Positions 1 to 8,393 of a stretch of 64,000 nucleotides of DNA are shown here, piece by piece. Position 1 is the first letter of the stretch; each line of letters starts with the position of its first letter. The stretch comes from a virus: the IMG/VR virus record IMGVR_UViG_3300023313_000001, positions 1 to 64,000 of that record. One strand, given 5' to 3'. Under the pieces are notes generated by a model. The model saw only the letters and a program-made list of their open reading frames with translations. It ran no database searches and was not told the DNA's origin. A program made the translations under genes and the position numbers.

Positions 1-537
1 TACCTATTAACTAGAAAAAGTAAGAAAACTGAAATTCGACCCATAGGGAATCCTCCGCGTCCTACTACACCGTTGACTGCAGTAGATCCTGTAGTAGATC
101 CTGTAGTAGATCCTGTAGTAGATCCTGCAATCGATAATACGAATTTAGGCAATCATCCTGCCATAAAACCTCCTGTTCCTCCTACAGTTCTTCCACCAGC
201 AGAATCGATATACCTATCTAATATTAATACATTGGTGAAATCTGCTCGCAGGAAAACTGTCACTGGCAGAGCCACCTTGGATGAAGCTTATTTAATGGAT
301 TTGAAGGGGGAGAAGACTTATGAGTGGAGTTATGATGTAACACAAAATGGTGGACTCCTTACTAAAAATAGTGGAGGAACTCGAACTTCTAAGTTTATAG
401 AGTTGAGATTAACACGAGGTAACCCTGATGATGAAGTTCTATTAAGTGGTACAGTTACATGTAAAATAATGCGTTCTGGAATGGATGATATCATTCTAAC
501 ATCTCGAGCGGTGATGGGTTTTATATCGTTGGTGTAA
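1..537 (+). CDS. Partial protein of unknown function with Val-Asp-Pro repeat linker
   Basis: The frame is open from the first base, so the true start lies upstream of the window and the TTG at 73 is not needed. The visible part has a low-complexity linker built on VDPV units, encoded by a 12-base period repeat at about 82-126. A Pro-rich stretch follows, then about 100 residues with no motif I recognise. A TAA stop is followed by a strong terminator, so this gene ends its transcription unit. A virion or tail role is possible but would be a guess. Confidence 0.7.
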   Translation, partial: YLLTRKSKKTEIRPIGNPPRPTTPLTAVDPVVDPVVDPVVDPAIDNTNLGNHPAIKPPVPPTVLPPAESIYLSNINTLVKSARRKTVTGRATLDEAYLMDLKGEKTYEWSYDVTQNGGLLTKNSGGTRTSKFIELRLTRGNPDDEVLLSGTVTCKIMRSGMDDIILTSRAVMGFISLV

Positions 538-563
538 CCACCATATAACACTGAAAATATCTA

Positions 564-598
564 AAAACGCATTGGTCTAACAGACCAATGCGTTTTTT
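564..598 (+). terminator. Intrinsic terminator after the first gene
   Basis: A perfect 15-bp stem (564-578 with 582-596) has a 3-base loop and ends in a run of six T. It closes the transcript of the partial gene and separates it from the tRNA promoter just downstream. Confidence 0.9.
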
Positions 599-599
599 A

Positions 600-628
600 T
601 TGTCATAGTATTCCGAATCAGGTATACT
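600..628 (+). promoter_or_regulatory. Sigma70-type promoter for the suppressor tRNA
   Basis: TTGTCA at 600-605 and TATACT at 623-628 are separated by 17 bases. The expected start is about 635, just before the tRNA at 640. The match suggests transcription by host sigma70 polymerase early in infection. Confidence 0.65.
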
Positions 629-639
629 AGGTGCATAAT

Positions 640-717
640 GACTGTGTAGCTCAGTTTGGCAGAGCAGTAGCTTCTAACACTATAAGGTCGAGGGTTCGAA
701 TCCCTCCACAGTCACCA
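640..717 (+). tRNA. tRNA with anticodon CTA (probable amber suppressor)
   Basis: The acceptor stem is perfect (640-646 with 707-713), with A at the discriminator position and an encoded CCA at 715-717. The D stem (649-652/662-665) and T arm (690-706, loop TTCGAAT) are canonical. The 7-base anticodon loop at 672-678 reads TTCTAAC, which gives U33, anticodon CTA at 674-676 and A37. The 31-39 position is a C-A mismatch. The tRNA-Thr and tRNA-Cys genes here show a similar mismatch at that position, so it does not argue against function. The variable loop is 6 bases. An Arg TCT reading would need a badly paired stem. The charging amino acid cannot be told by eye. Confidence 0.75.
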
Positions 718-737
718 CATACCCCCATGAGTACTAT

Positions 738-980
738 ATGGCAGACGCTGATAAGAATCACCAAAACATTATTGAGTGTGATACATGCAAATTGAAGATA
801 CTATTCTGTCTAATTGTATTATTTATATTAGAATTAATAGCTGCTATGATAAATGATATCATGTACGTCCGTATAGTTTACACGTTAGAGTTACTGGTTG
901 GTGCATGTGTAGTATATTATGGAATATTAATCCACAGAATTGAAACAATATTAGAACAGGACACCAATAATGCAGACTAG
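738..980 (+). CDS. Small membrane protein, two transmembrane segments
   Basis: This 80-residue protein has an N-terminal polar segment with a CDTC motif, then two hydrophobic stretches (about residues 20-38 and 43-62) and a short charged tail. It probably sits in the host inner membrane. It overlaps the next gene by 11 bases, so the two are likely translationally coupled. No family is recognised. Confidence 0.7.
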   Translation: MADADKNHQNIIECDTCKLKILFCLIVLFILELIAAMINDIMYVRIVYTLELLVGACVVYYGILIHRIETILEQDTNNAD

Positions 981-1542
981 TGTGATTATAGTTGATGGGT
1001 TTTACAATAATCCAGATGAAGTGAGACAACATGCCCTCAGACAACCTTTCGGAGTTACTGGAAATTATCCAGGTTGTCGGACACAATCTATGATGAATAC
1101 TTCTATCAAGGACACTTTGTCTGGGTTATTGTCACCCCATGCGGGTAATATATTGAATTGGAATGACGGGGATGGTGGATATACTGGAGCATACCAATAT
1201 ACAGTAGCTTCAGAACGATCGTGGATTCATTGTGATAGTAGTACCTCGTGGGCTGGAGTATGTTATTTAACTCCGGATGCTCCGCTATCTGCCGGTACTG
1301 CATTATATAGACATAAAGAGACTGGTTGTGTTAGGCGCCCATCAGATGATAAACTAGCTGCACAAATAGATGACGATGGTCAAGATTTAACTAAATGGGA
1401 ATTGACTGATAAAGTATCCAACATATTTAACAGATTGGTTATATACCGTGGTGACTACTATCATATGAGTCAGGATTATTTCGGAACAGATTTGTACACT
1501 GGTAGATTATTTCAGACGTTTTTCATAACCACGGAGAGGTAG
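970..1542 (+). CDS. 2OG-Fe(II) oxygenase-like protein (DUF6445 type)
   Basis: The 190-residue sequence has the spacing of a small Fe(II)/2-oxoglutarate dioxygenase: an HCD motif (WIHCDSS) in the middle, a GTALYRHKETG segment, a distal His (YYHMS) and a downstream Arg (GRLFQTFF) that would bind 2-oxoglutarate. N-terminal NNPDEVRQHA is typical of the DUF6445 group. In that family the chemistry is hydroxylation, but the substrate is unknown. It overlaps the small membrane protein gene and ends in TAG. Confidence 0.65.
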   Translation: MQTSVIIVDGFYNNPDEVRQHALRQPFGVTGNYPGCRTQSMMNTSIKDTLSGLLSPHAGNILNWNDGDGGYTGAYQYTVASERSWIHCDSSTSWAGVCYLTPDAPLSAGTALYRHKETGCVRRPSDDKLAAQIDDDGQDLTKWELTDKVSNIFNRLVIYRGDYYHMSQDYFGTDLYTGRLFQTFFITTER

Positions 1543-1569
1543 TTAATGTATGGAATAGGTAATTAATAG

Positions 1570-1598
1570 TTGACCACACATTGTAGATTATATATAGT
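1570..1598 (+). promoter_or_regulatory. Sigma70-type promoter upstream of the PTH2 gene
   Basis: TTGACC at 1570-1575 and TATAGT at 1593-1598 are separated by 17 bases. The implied start is about 40 bases before the ATG at 1646. Confidence 0.6.
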
Positions 1599-1645
1599 AA
1601 TAACAGCACTATAAAACTTAACTGTTAACCAACTGGAGAACTACC

Positions 1646-2101
1646 ATGAAAAAATTATAGATTGATCAAACTTTCAACAAAGAACAAATCTTAGAACGAT
1701 ACACACAGTACGTTCCCTCAGATAAATCAACGCATCTTTATGTGTATGCGATCGTTAGAAACGATCTCGAAATGCCAATAGGCAAACTAGCTGCCCAAGC
1801 TGGACACGCATATACAGACACACTATACCAAGCACACGACACAGATCCCGAACGATATCATGCTTATCGCATTGATGGCACTGGCGGTTCTAAAGTCACA
1901 CTCAAAGCTAAAAACGAATCTAAGCTAATCAAAGCATACAATGATTGTATCGCCTTGGGTATTCCCTGTGCCATAATAGTTGATCGAGAACATATCTTAC
2001 CTCCCCACTTCGATGGTTCACCCATCATTACCGCTTTAGGTATTGGTCCTTGTGCTAAGTCAGAAGTAAAACAAATAACCAAAAAATTTAATTGTTTATA
2101 A
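1646..2101 (+). CDS. Peptidyl-tRNA hydrolase PTH2 with an in-frame TAG at codon 5
   Basis: PTH2 frees tRNA from stalled peptidyl-tRNA. The core is clear: RNDLEMPIGKLAAQAGHA near the N-terminus and TALGIGP near the C-terminus. The best start is ATG 1646, which has a GGAG Shine-Dalgarno at 1634-1637. From there the frame reads MKKL, then TAG at 1658-1660, then a protein-like 26-codon stretch that runs without a break into the PTH2 core. The only start after the TAG is a GTG at 1742, which lacks a ribosome binding site and would cut into the first beta strand. I infer that the TAG is read through, probably by the CTA tRNA at 640, giving 151 residues. A sequencing error or a decayed start is the alternative. 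Confidence 0.75.
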
Positions 2102-2113
2102 GGAGACAATGAT

Positions 2114-2686
2114 ATGTGTTTAAGAGAATTACGTCAATTAATGCGTTCGTGTCCACAAACTAAAACACAAAATGTTTTGGAACACGGATTTTCAGTAGCT
2201 AGATATTTTAGAGATTTACAGAACCATATTCAAAATGGTACTGAATTAAAATATCAATGGAGATTACCAGAATGGATCCACGATGAATTATTGTGGAGCA
2301 ATCTGTTCGATCTCAAAATCATACTACGTTATCAAATATACCATGATTGTGGTAAACCTGTGTGTCGTGTAGCAGACGAACAAGGTCACCACTTTCCCAA
2401 TCACGCTGAAGTATCCAGTGAGTTGTGGTTAGAATACGCTCCTCAATATGAGCAAGAAGCAAGATTGATGGCAATGGATATGGATTTACACTTAATGAAA
2501 CCTGGTCAAGAAAAAGAGTTCGCGCAACGAAAAGAAGCCGCAACCTTATTGATTACTAGCTTATGTGAATTACATAGTAACGCAAGTATGTTTGGTGGAA
2601 TACAATCTACCAGTTTTAAAATCAAATGGAAAAAACTTAACAAATTCGGTAAACGAATTCTAAACGAAATGAGGGTAACAAAATGA
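2114..2686 (+). CDS. HD-domain phosphohydrolase-like protein
   Basis: This 190-residue helical protein has the ordered metal ligands of an HD domain: His in NVLEHGFSV (about residue 24), HD in IYHDCGKP (about 78-79) and a further His in NHAEVSSELW (about 97). HD proteins cleave phosphate esters of nucleotides, but the substrate here is unknown. A Shine-Dalgarno AGGAG at 2100-2104 supports the start. The gene overlaps the next one by four bases (ATGA). Confidence 0.6.
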   Translation: MCLRELRQLMRSCPQTKTQNVLEHGFSVARYFRDLQNHIQNGTELKYQWRLPEWIHDELLWSNLFDLKIILRYQIYHDCGKPVCRVADEQGHHFPNHAEVSSELWLEYAPQYEQEARLMAMDMDLHLMKPGQEKEFAQRKEAATLLITSLCELHSNASMFGGIQSTSFKIKWKKLNKFGKRILNEMRVTK

Positions 2687-3108
2687 AAACTAGAACAATT
2701 AAAGCAATGCAGATAGAAAATACTCGTGGAAAATTCTTTGGTGATAGTAAAGAAAAATATTTAGCGTTCCGTGAGGTTTGGTGTGATTTTATCAATAGTG
2801 GTAAGGCTAAGAAGATTAAAGTGGAACGATCTAATAGTTGGGGAGGTAATTATCGATATAGCGAACTTCAAGGCTGTCACCATTTAATATACATCTTACT
2901 GATGGGTAAGCATTCTGATACTGGTTTCGGATCGTTTAGACAGGGTGATGTTACGGGTGATAAATGGGATGATTATGATGGGTATAGTGTAGCTATTAGA
3001 TGCATTCGTAATTTAAATGAAGAAGTGTTACAGTTACCGTTTGGTAAGGACGTATTAACTTCAGAAATGATCCAAACATTAAGAGAGTCTATTACGGAGT
3101 TGTCTTAA
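2683..3108 (+). CDS. Unknown protein, 141 residues
   Basis: The start codon overlaps the stop of the HD-domain gene, so the two are probably coupled. The protein is soluble, with a basic N-terminal third (AKKIKVERSN) and an acidic middle (DKWDDYDGYS). I do not recognise a family. It ends in TAA before the hairpin at 3123. Confidence 0.6.
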   Translation: MKTRTIKAMQIENTRGKFFGDSKEKYLAFREVWCDFINSGKAKKIKVERSNSWGGNYRYSELQGCHHLIYILLMGKHSDTGFGSFRQGDVTGDKWDDYDGYSVAIRCIRNLNEEVLQLPFGKDVLTSEMIQTLRESITELS

Positions 3109-3122
3109 CCAACAAGAGTCTG

Positions 3123-3160
3123 TAATATACTCTTTATAATAAATTGGAGAGTATATTATG
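3123..3160 (+). promoter_or_regulatory. Hairpin covering the start site of the next gene
   Basis: Bases 3123-3133 pair perfectly with 3148-3158. The 3' arm covers part of the GGAG Shine-Dalgarno (3146-3149) and the A of the ATG at 3158, so translation from a long transcript would be hindered. Confidence 0.55.
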
Positions 3161-3628
3161 GATTTGACATTTGTATGCAATGATGTTGAAGTTGGAAGTT
3201 GTTGTGATGGGTTGGAAGTACAATTATCTGGGATTGTAGATTCTACGAATTGTACAGACTTGGCTGAACTAGATGCAGTTAAGATTGCAGTTCTACAGAA
3301 TATGGATATTAACTATATACTCTGCAATATCAATCATATAGATCTTGTGCAAGCATTAGGGTCTTACATCAATCTAGCAGACCATGCTGAAGACTCTGAA
3401 TTAGTTTCAGAAGTATCACATAATCATTTAGATGCGTTAATGGATAAATGTACTCAAACCATAGTCAATGACTATTCTATTACGTTACTCGAACACATGG
3501 ATGTTGATACCATCGTGGAGTATTTTGATCACGATGTATTGTTAGCAGCAATGGGTCATAATCAAAGTCAAAATATGTCTATCGCTACCCTAGCCAACCC
3601 CCTCAAATCAATCAGGTTAGTAGATTAA
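3158..3628 (+). CDS. Unknown acidic protein, 156 residues
   Basis: An acidic, Leu-rich soluble protein with many Asp, Asn and His residues. No motif is recognised. The GGAG Shine-Dalgarno lies within a start-site hairpin, which suggests its translation is timed. The next gene starts two bases after the stop. Confidence 0.6.
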   Translation: MDLTFVCNDVEVGSCCDGLEVQLSGIVDSTNCTDLAELDAVKIAVLQNMDINYILCNINHIDLVQALGSYINLADHAEDSELVSEVSHNHLDALMDKCTQTIVNDYSITLLEHMDVDTIVEYFDHDVLLAAMGHNQSQNMSIATLANPLKSIRLVD

Positions 3629-3629
3629 T

Positions 3630-4169
3630 ATGGATATTATACACTTGCATTTTATGCATACTGGTATAGTTTTAAGTATATGTTTCGTAATCGGATCGAT
3701 TGTGTTTGCACGCACACAGGATGATGCAGATGTGTTCCTAAGTATATTTTTAGTAATAATCGGATGGATATTTTTACTTGATGCTGATTATGATGAAGTG
3801 GGAAACCTACCCGAAATCAACGATGTGATAATAGTATCATCAAGACCGCCCACATTGGGAATAGAAGGACAATTCTTTATCACATCTGGTATTATTAATA
3901 GTCGCGTTACATACATATTACGTAAAAAGGTAGATGGAGGATATCAAGATTTTTTAACTGGACCTGACACTGTTTTAAAATATGATGTTGAACTATCGGG
4001 GACAGGAGTCTATCGTACAACTTATCGATGTACTCAAAGACAACTATATACTGAAATATTTTTCATCGTAAGGTGGAATCACAATATTGAAAATAAATGT
4101 GAACTACATCCAACGATAGAACTATTTGTCCCAAAAGGGTACATATCATTAGGAATACAACCAATTTAG
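3630..4169 (+). CDS. Membrane-anchored protein, 179 residues, TAG-terminated
   Basis: Two hydrophobic segments (about residues 8-25 and 34-50) are followed by a soluble C-terminal domain of about 120 residues, rich in beta-type sequence. The stop is TAG, and the next gene is in the same frame with no other stop between, so suppression would fuse the two proteins. Function unknown. Confidence 0.6.
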   Translation: MDIIHLHFMHTGIVLSICFVIGSIVFARTQDDADVFLSIFLVIIGWIFLLDADYDEVGNLPEINDVIIVSSRPPTLGIEGQFFITSGIINSRVTYILRKKVDGGYQDFLTGPDTVLKYDVELSGTGVYRTTYRCTQRQLYTEIFFIVRWNHNIENKCELHPTIELFVPKGYISLGIQPI

Positions 4170-4178
4170 AGGATGGTT

Positions 4179-4631
4179 ATGAGTAAAAATATCGTGTGTA
4201 TGAATTCATATTTATTGCAAGCGTGGATAGATATGATTGAAGATTTTGGATCATCCCCGTTTATTGTAATAAATCCAGATTTATCTGAACGTGAAATGGA
4301 CATACCGGTTGAATATATGCACGAAGGCTTCTTGACATTAAATGTAGCAAATGTTGCAACAGGGTATGTTATTATCGATAAAGAGACAGGATACCTATCA
4401 ATGACGGCAAGATATAATGGATTGGAAAAACAATCATTTGTACCAATAGAATCCATCGTTGTTGTTAGATCTGATTGTGGGGCAATTGCAGTAAACCTTC
4501 CCACACAACTTACCATGTTTGATGATGGGGCACCATTAACGCCATCTATACATAATCCAAAGGACCACCCTGATACCCCACAATCAACTGGTCCGACAAA
4601 ACAACCATTTATCCCAACTATAGTGAAATAA
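4179..4631 (+). CDS. Unknown protein, 150 residues
   Basis: ATG 4179 is preferred over ATG 4173 because the GAGG at 4169-4172 then has normal spacing. The protein is soluble with a Pro/Thr-rich C-terminal tail (about the last 35 residues). It lies in frame with the preceding TAG-ended gene. No family recognised. Confidence 0.6.
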   Translation: MSKNIVCMNSYLLQAWIDMIEDFGSSPFIVINPDLSEREMDIPVEYMHEGFLTLNVANVATGYVIIDKETGYLSMTARYNGLEKQSFVPIESIVVVRSDCGAIAVNLPTQLTMFDDGAPLTPSIHNPKDHPDTPQSTGPTKQPFIPTIVK

Positions 4632-4632
4632 T

Positions 4633-5022
4633 ATGATTGATGATTTAATGAAGTGGAAAGGTCGTAGAATGGTTCTAGCCAGAGATTTGAATGGAGCTGG
4701 AACATTATTTGGTGGAAGAATGTTGGAATGGATAGATGAAGAATCTGCTATATTCACTTCGTGCCAATTAAAAACACCTAGAGTAGTCACTGCCCATATG
4801 AGTGAAATTAATTTTGTATCACCTGCTTTTCAAGGTGAGATTGTAGAGATTGGATGCGAAGTAATTAAATTTGGCAAATCATCGCTCACCCTGAAATGTT
4901 ATGCCAGAAACAAACAAACACGAGCAACCATTGTTACTGTAGATAAAATGGTATTCGTTAGTGTAAATGAGCTGGGACAATCAGTTCCTCATGGAATTAG
5001 TCAACATCGAGTTTCTACATAA
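4633..5022 (+). CDS. Acyl-CoA thioesterase, YciA-like hotdog fold
   Basis: This 129-residue protein matches the acyl-CoA thioesterase branch of the hotdog superfamily: LARDLNGAGTLFGGRMLEWID near the N-terminus holds the catalytic-region Asn/Gly and the WID helix, and an HMSEINFVSP strand follows. Such enzymes hydrolyse acyl-CoA to free fatty acid and CoA in the cytoplasm. In a phage this is an auxiliary metabolic gene that could alter membrane lipids. It is followed by the membrane-channel gene. The Shine-Dalgarno is weak. Confidence 0.8.
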   Translation: MIDDLMKWKGRRMVLARDLNGAGTLFGGRMLEWIDEESAIFTSCQLKTPRVVTAHMSEINFVSPAFQGEIVEIGCEVIKFGKSSLTLKCYARNKQTRATIVTVDKMVFVSVNELGQSVPHGISQHRVST

Positions 5023-5094
5023 CCGCTAGGTACAAGTTGCATTCCCTTGCTGGATTGAGTATAGTTAATTTTTGTAACATAGAAGGTTCACCTA

Positions 5095-6117
5095 ATGCGA
5101 TGCTTGACCCTAATCTTATTATTGATATCCATAAATGGCTGGTCCAGTGAAAAGTTGATCGTGGGGGTAACAGAAACAGCTCCCTTTGCAATGTTAAATC
5201 CCACAAATCAATGGACTGGAGTTTCCATTGATTTGTGGGAGAGTATAGCAAAAGATCTAGGAGTGGAATATCAATATGTTAGTATCCCCTTACCCAATAT
5301 ATTGACAGATCTGGAAGCTGGCAACATTGACCTAGCGGTAGGGGCAATTTCAATTACATCTGATAGAGAGTCTATACTGGATTTCTCTCACGCCTATTTT
5401 AATTCAGGGTTGGGTATCGTTACTAAAGCAACACATTCGATAACAATGTTAGACATTATTACTAACCCTAAATTTATTACATCAGTAGGGTTGTTACTTG
5501 GATTTGTTTTTTTGGGCGGGATACTTATCTTAATATTCGAGAACGGACCAGATGATAAAGACTTCAGACAGAACGACATCAGTAATGGAGTTTGGTGGTC
5601 TATTACTACAATAACTACCACAGGATATGGTGACCTCGTTCCAAAAACAAATTTAGGAAGGTTGTTTGGTGGTGTGTGGATGGTAATAGGAGCAATAATA
5701 GCTCCTATGTTAATCGGTAGTATGTCTGCTAATCTAACCCTGGATTACCAGACCAGTGTAATTGAAGATCGGAGTGATCTTTCCCATCATGCTATCGGAG
5801 TGATCTCGGGAACATCGTCTGAGATATATTTTCAAAAACACAATTTACCATACACCAAAGTAACTGATGTGAAAGCTATGATGGTATTAATTCAGCAAGA
5901 TAAGTTGGATGGGGGGGTATATGATGCTCCAATCCTCCAATATTTTTCAAAACGATACCAAAACTTAGTTGTCCTGCCTACAATATTCGATAGGCAGAGT
6001 TATGGTATTGTGGTTCAGAACGGAAGTGATTTGAGAGAATTAATCAATGCGTCTCTTTTAACCCACATCCATACACAAACTTGGTTAGATAATCTCAACC
6101 AATATTTAGGAGAGTAA
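5095..6117 (+). CDS. Ionotropic glutamate receptor-type ligand-gated K+ channel (GluR0-like)
   Basis: The architecture is plain: a signal peptide (residues 1-17), the first half of a periplasmic binding domain (about 18-112, with the TSDRESILDFS ligand-site motif), a membrane helix (about 128-148), a pore loop with the K+ selectivity filter TTTGYGD (174-180), a second membrane helix (about 189-211), then the second half of the binding domain to residue 340. This is the fold of prokaryotic glutamate receptors such as GluR0, where an amino acid opens a K+ pore. The order binding lobe, pore, binding lobe is intact, so it should be functional. It heads a run of envelope-stress genes with a 2-base gap to the next. 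A phage copy is unusual. Confidence 0.85.
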   Translation: MRCLTLILLLISINGWSSEKLIVGVTETAPFAMLNPTNQWTGVSIDLWESIAKDLGVEYQYVSIPLPNILTDLEAGNIDLAVGAISITSDRESILDFSHAYFNSGLGIVTKATHSITMLDIITNPKFITSVGLLLGFVFLGGILILIFENGPDDKDFRQNDISNGVWWSITTITTTGYGDLVPKTNLGRLFGGVWMVIGAIIAPMLIGSMSANLTLDYQTSVIEDRSDLSHHAIGVISGTSSEIYFQKHNLPYTKVTDVKAMMVLIQQDKLDGGVYDAPILQYFSKRYQNLVVLPTIFDRQSYGIVVQNGSDLRELINASLLTHIHTQTWLDNLNQYLGE

Positions 6118-6119
6118 TA

Positions 6120-7715
6120 ATGTTCAAGAAAATTGTAATTATACTTACCGCTGCCATATTCACTATCATGTTAGTATCGGAAGCAGATGCTAGACGTGGA
6201 GGGTTCAGAAGTAGTGGTTTTAAATCTAGGTCATACAGTAAACCTAAACCTGTAAGAACACACAGGACATCTGCTCGTAGTAAAAAGCCTACTGGTCGTA
6301 AACAAGTTAGTAAACGAACATACACCAAACCTAAGCCCAAGTTTGGAGCTAATGTAAAAACTAAACAACGTGTAGCAAAATCACGATCCGCGTATAAGCA
6401 ACAACAATCTGCGTTCAAGGCCAAACCTAAACCGACTACATATAGAAATAATAACGGAAAGACTGTGACTGTTCCACGCAAGAAATACACTACAAACTCT
6501 AATCCGATAATTAATCGCACCACGACGATTAATCGCACCACGTACATAAATCGAAGAAGTAGTTATTATGGAAATTGGTCAACTCCACCATATGCGTATC
6601 ACGGGTATTCCAGTTACGGAATGTGGGATAGTTTAGCCTTATGGTATATGCTTTCACATATTAACGATCACAGATATAGCCGTATGTATTACCATCAACA
6701 AAATACTCCTGGAATGGCAGCTTGGAGACTTGAAGCTGAAAAGCAGGCCCATACAAACGCTGAGTTACGATCCCAATTAGCACAATTAGATTCCAGTGTA
6801 ACCAATCTTAAACAGCAAAATGTCCCAGTAGATCCTAGTTACATTCCGGATGGAGTTGATGCTGACATATTATTGTCAGCAGAAGTGTTAGCTGATACTA
6901 AACCGTCTATTAAAGTATGTACAGGACCAGCGGATAAAAACTATTACCATGTCGCTAAGCTTATCGGTAAACATTCGGATGCATTTAATATAGTTCCTAT
7001 TGTTACTGCTGGGTCAGAAGAGAATCTTGTTAACATTGAGACTGGTAAATGTGATGCAGCTCTAGTTCAACGTGATGCATATTGGAATCATACTGACGGT
7101 AATCCCACCAGCACGCTAGATTTTGAGCGAATCATGTCTCCATATGCTGAAGTAGTCCATTTAGTTTGTAACGAGTCTAGCGGAGTAGAGACGTTGTCAG
7201 ACTTATCGTCTGATACCACTGTGTTAATTGGAGCTCCTGGTTCTGGTAGTCAAGTTACTTGGAGTAATATGGTCACGGAAAATAGGGCATATGCTTCAGT
7301 GAAAGTTGCTAATATTGGTGGCGCGTTAGCTAAAACTAGAGTGTCATCTGGACAAGCAGATTGTTTACTAACTGTGTCAGGATTGAACACGAAATTCATG
7401 AGAGAAGTTAATAGTCTAGGTGGTACCAAAACCTTGAATTTGGTAGAGTGGAATGATTCTAGTATTATGTCTAGTGTTGATCCAGCTGGTGAACCGGTAT
7501 ATTCAACATACACCTTGTCAGATGATGTGTATAATAATCTCCAACACGATAATTGGATTGGATATTTTAACGTGGACAACGATGCTATTACTGTCCCTGC
7601 AGATATTATTGTCAATAATTCCTGGATTAAAGCGAATAAAACTACGTTTAATTCGTTAGTATCAGCAACTACTCAAAGTCTTTCGGACATTCAGCAGTAC
7701 GTAGGAACAAAGTAA
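6120..7715 (+). CDS. Secreted TAXI/TRAP-type solute-binding protein with basic N-terminal region
   Basis: A signal peptide ends near residue 24 (SEADA). A strongly basic Ser/Arg/Lys/Pro region follows to about residue 135, then a Tyr-rich stretch, a short coiled coil (about 200-235) and a C-terminal domain from about 265. That domain resembles TAXI-family receptors (VCTGPADKNYYHVAKLI, LIGAPGSGSQVTW). It would lie in the periplasm. It starts 2 bases after the channel gene and overlaps the DUF2491 gene by one base. A shared sensing role with the channel is inference. The basic region could bind the cell surface or peptidoglycan. Confidence 0.65.
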   Translation: MFKKIVIILTAAIFTIMLVSEADARRGGFRSSGFKSRSYSKPKPVRTHRTSARSKKPTGRKQVSKRTYTKPKPKFGANVKTKQRVAKSRSAYKQQQSAFKAKPKPTTYRNNNGKTVTVPRKKYTTNSNPIINRTTTINRTTYINRRSSYYGNWSTPPYAYHGYSSYGMWDSLALWYMLSHINDHRYSRMYYHQQNTPGMAAWRLEAEKQAHTNAELRSQLAQLDSSVTNLKQQNVPVDPSYIPDGVDADILLSAEVLADTKPSIKVCTGPADKNYYHVAKLIGKHSDAFNIVPIVTAGSEENLVNIETGKCDAALVQRDAYWNHTDGNPTSTLDFERIMSPYAEVVHLVCNESSGVETLSDLSSDTTVLIGAPGSGSQVTWSNMVTENRAYASVKVANIGGALAKTRVSSGQADCLLTVSGLNTKFMREVNSLGGTKTLNLVEWNDSSIMSSVDPAGEPVYSTYTLSDDVYNNLQHDNWIGYFNVDNDAITVPADIIVNNSWIKANKTTFNSLVSATTQSLSDIQQYVGTK

Positions 7716-8380
7716 TGGCGATTATGAAAACGATTGCTGGATTTTTTTCTGCTCGATCAAATGATGATCCTATTAAAAAATACAGCTCACTGCACGTTCG
7801 TACGAATAGTTTAATCACGTTAGATGTTACTCCGTTTTTGATCCATGATGAATATCTCGTTATGGAAAATCCAGGATCGGGACACCAAGTAACTCATATC
7901 GGGGAGCATGTACTGCACGGAATGAACGTTTTCAAGTTTTATATTAAATCTGATATCGGGAATGATAATTCATGTATTCAAGTGACAGAATGTGATGGGG
8001 AAGCTGATGCTATATTATTTCGTCAGATTGACGAAATATACCCTCAATCAATCTCAGATTGGAATGACTGGACTGGTACAGATCAAGTTGATGGGTTGCT
8101 GCAGTGGGAAGTATTTACCTTAAAAAATGATAACGATGAAGTGGTATATAGTCGTGCTTGGGAATCTGACTTAGTAAATTGCGTTGAAAAAATTGTACCA
8201 GATGATGCTACAGAGTCCCCATACAGCTTTGCTAGTAAGATGATGTTGTACCAACGTGATATATCTGAAAAAGGAAGCGAACCGTTTACGGAATACTTAA
8301 TGGTATCTATAGAGGAAGAAGAACGAGTTTGTATATATGTGGGGATCGATTTGCCCATGTCAGGTTTAATAATTTCATAA
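7715..8380 (+). CDS. DUF2491 (YjfK-like) protein
   Basis: The 221-residue protein resembles the DUF2491 family: the LVMENPGSGHQVTHIGE segment, a central FLQV-type beta core and the C-terminal EYLMVSIEEEE region. In enterobacteria yjfK lies beside yjfJ, a PspA relative. Here too the next gene is PspA-like, which supports the call. The molecular role is unknown, but an envelope-stress link is likely from this pairing. Confidence 0.6.
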   Translation: MAIMKTIAGFFSARSNDDPIKKYSSLHVRTNSLITLDVTPFLIHDEYLVMENPGSGHQVTHIGEHVLHGMNVFKFYIKSDIGNDNSCIQVTECDGEADAILFRQIDEIYPQSISDWNDWTGTDQVDGLLQWEVFTLKNDNDEVVYSRAWESDLVNCVEKIVPDDATESPYSFASKMMLYQRDISEKGSEPFTEYLMVSIEEEERVCIYVGIDLPMSGLIIS

Positions 8381-8393
8381 AGAGGAATATAAT

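Noticed and set aside
640-717. Reading the first tRNA as Arg (TCT)
   Set aside because: This needs the loop CTTCTAA, whose flanking stem pairs at only two of five positions. The CTA reading keeps four pairs with one mismatch.
6095-6547. Long antisense frame opposite the basic N-terminal region of the TAXI-like protein
   Set aside because: It is a mirror of Lys/Arg/Thr-rich coding sequence and has no ribosome binding site or family match.
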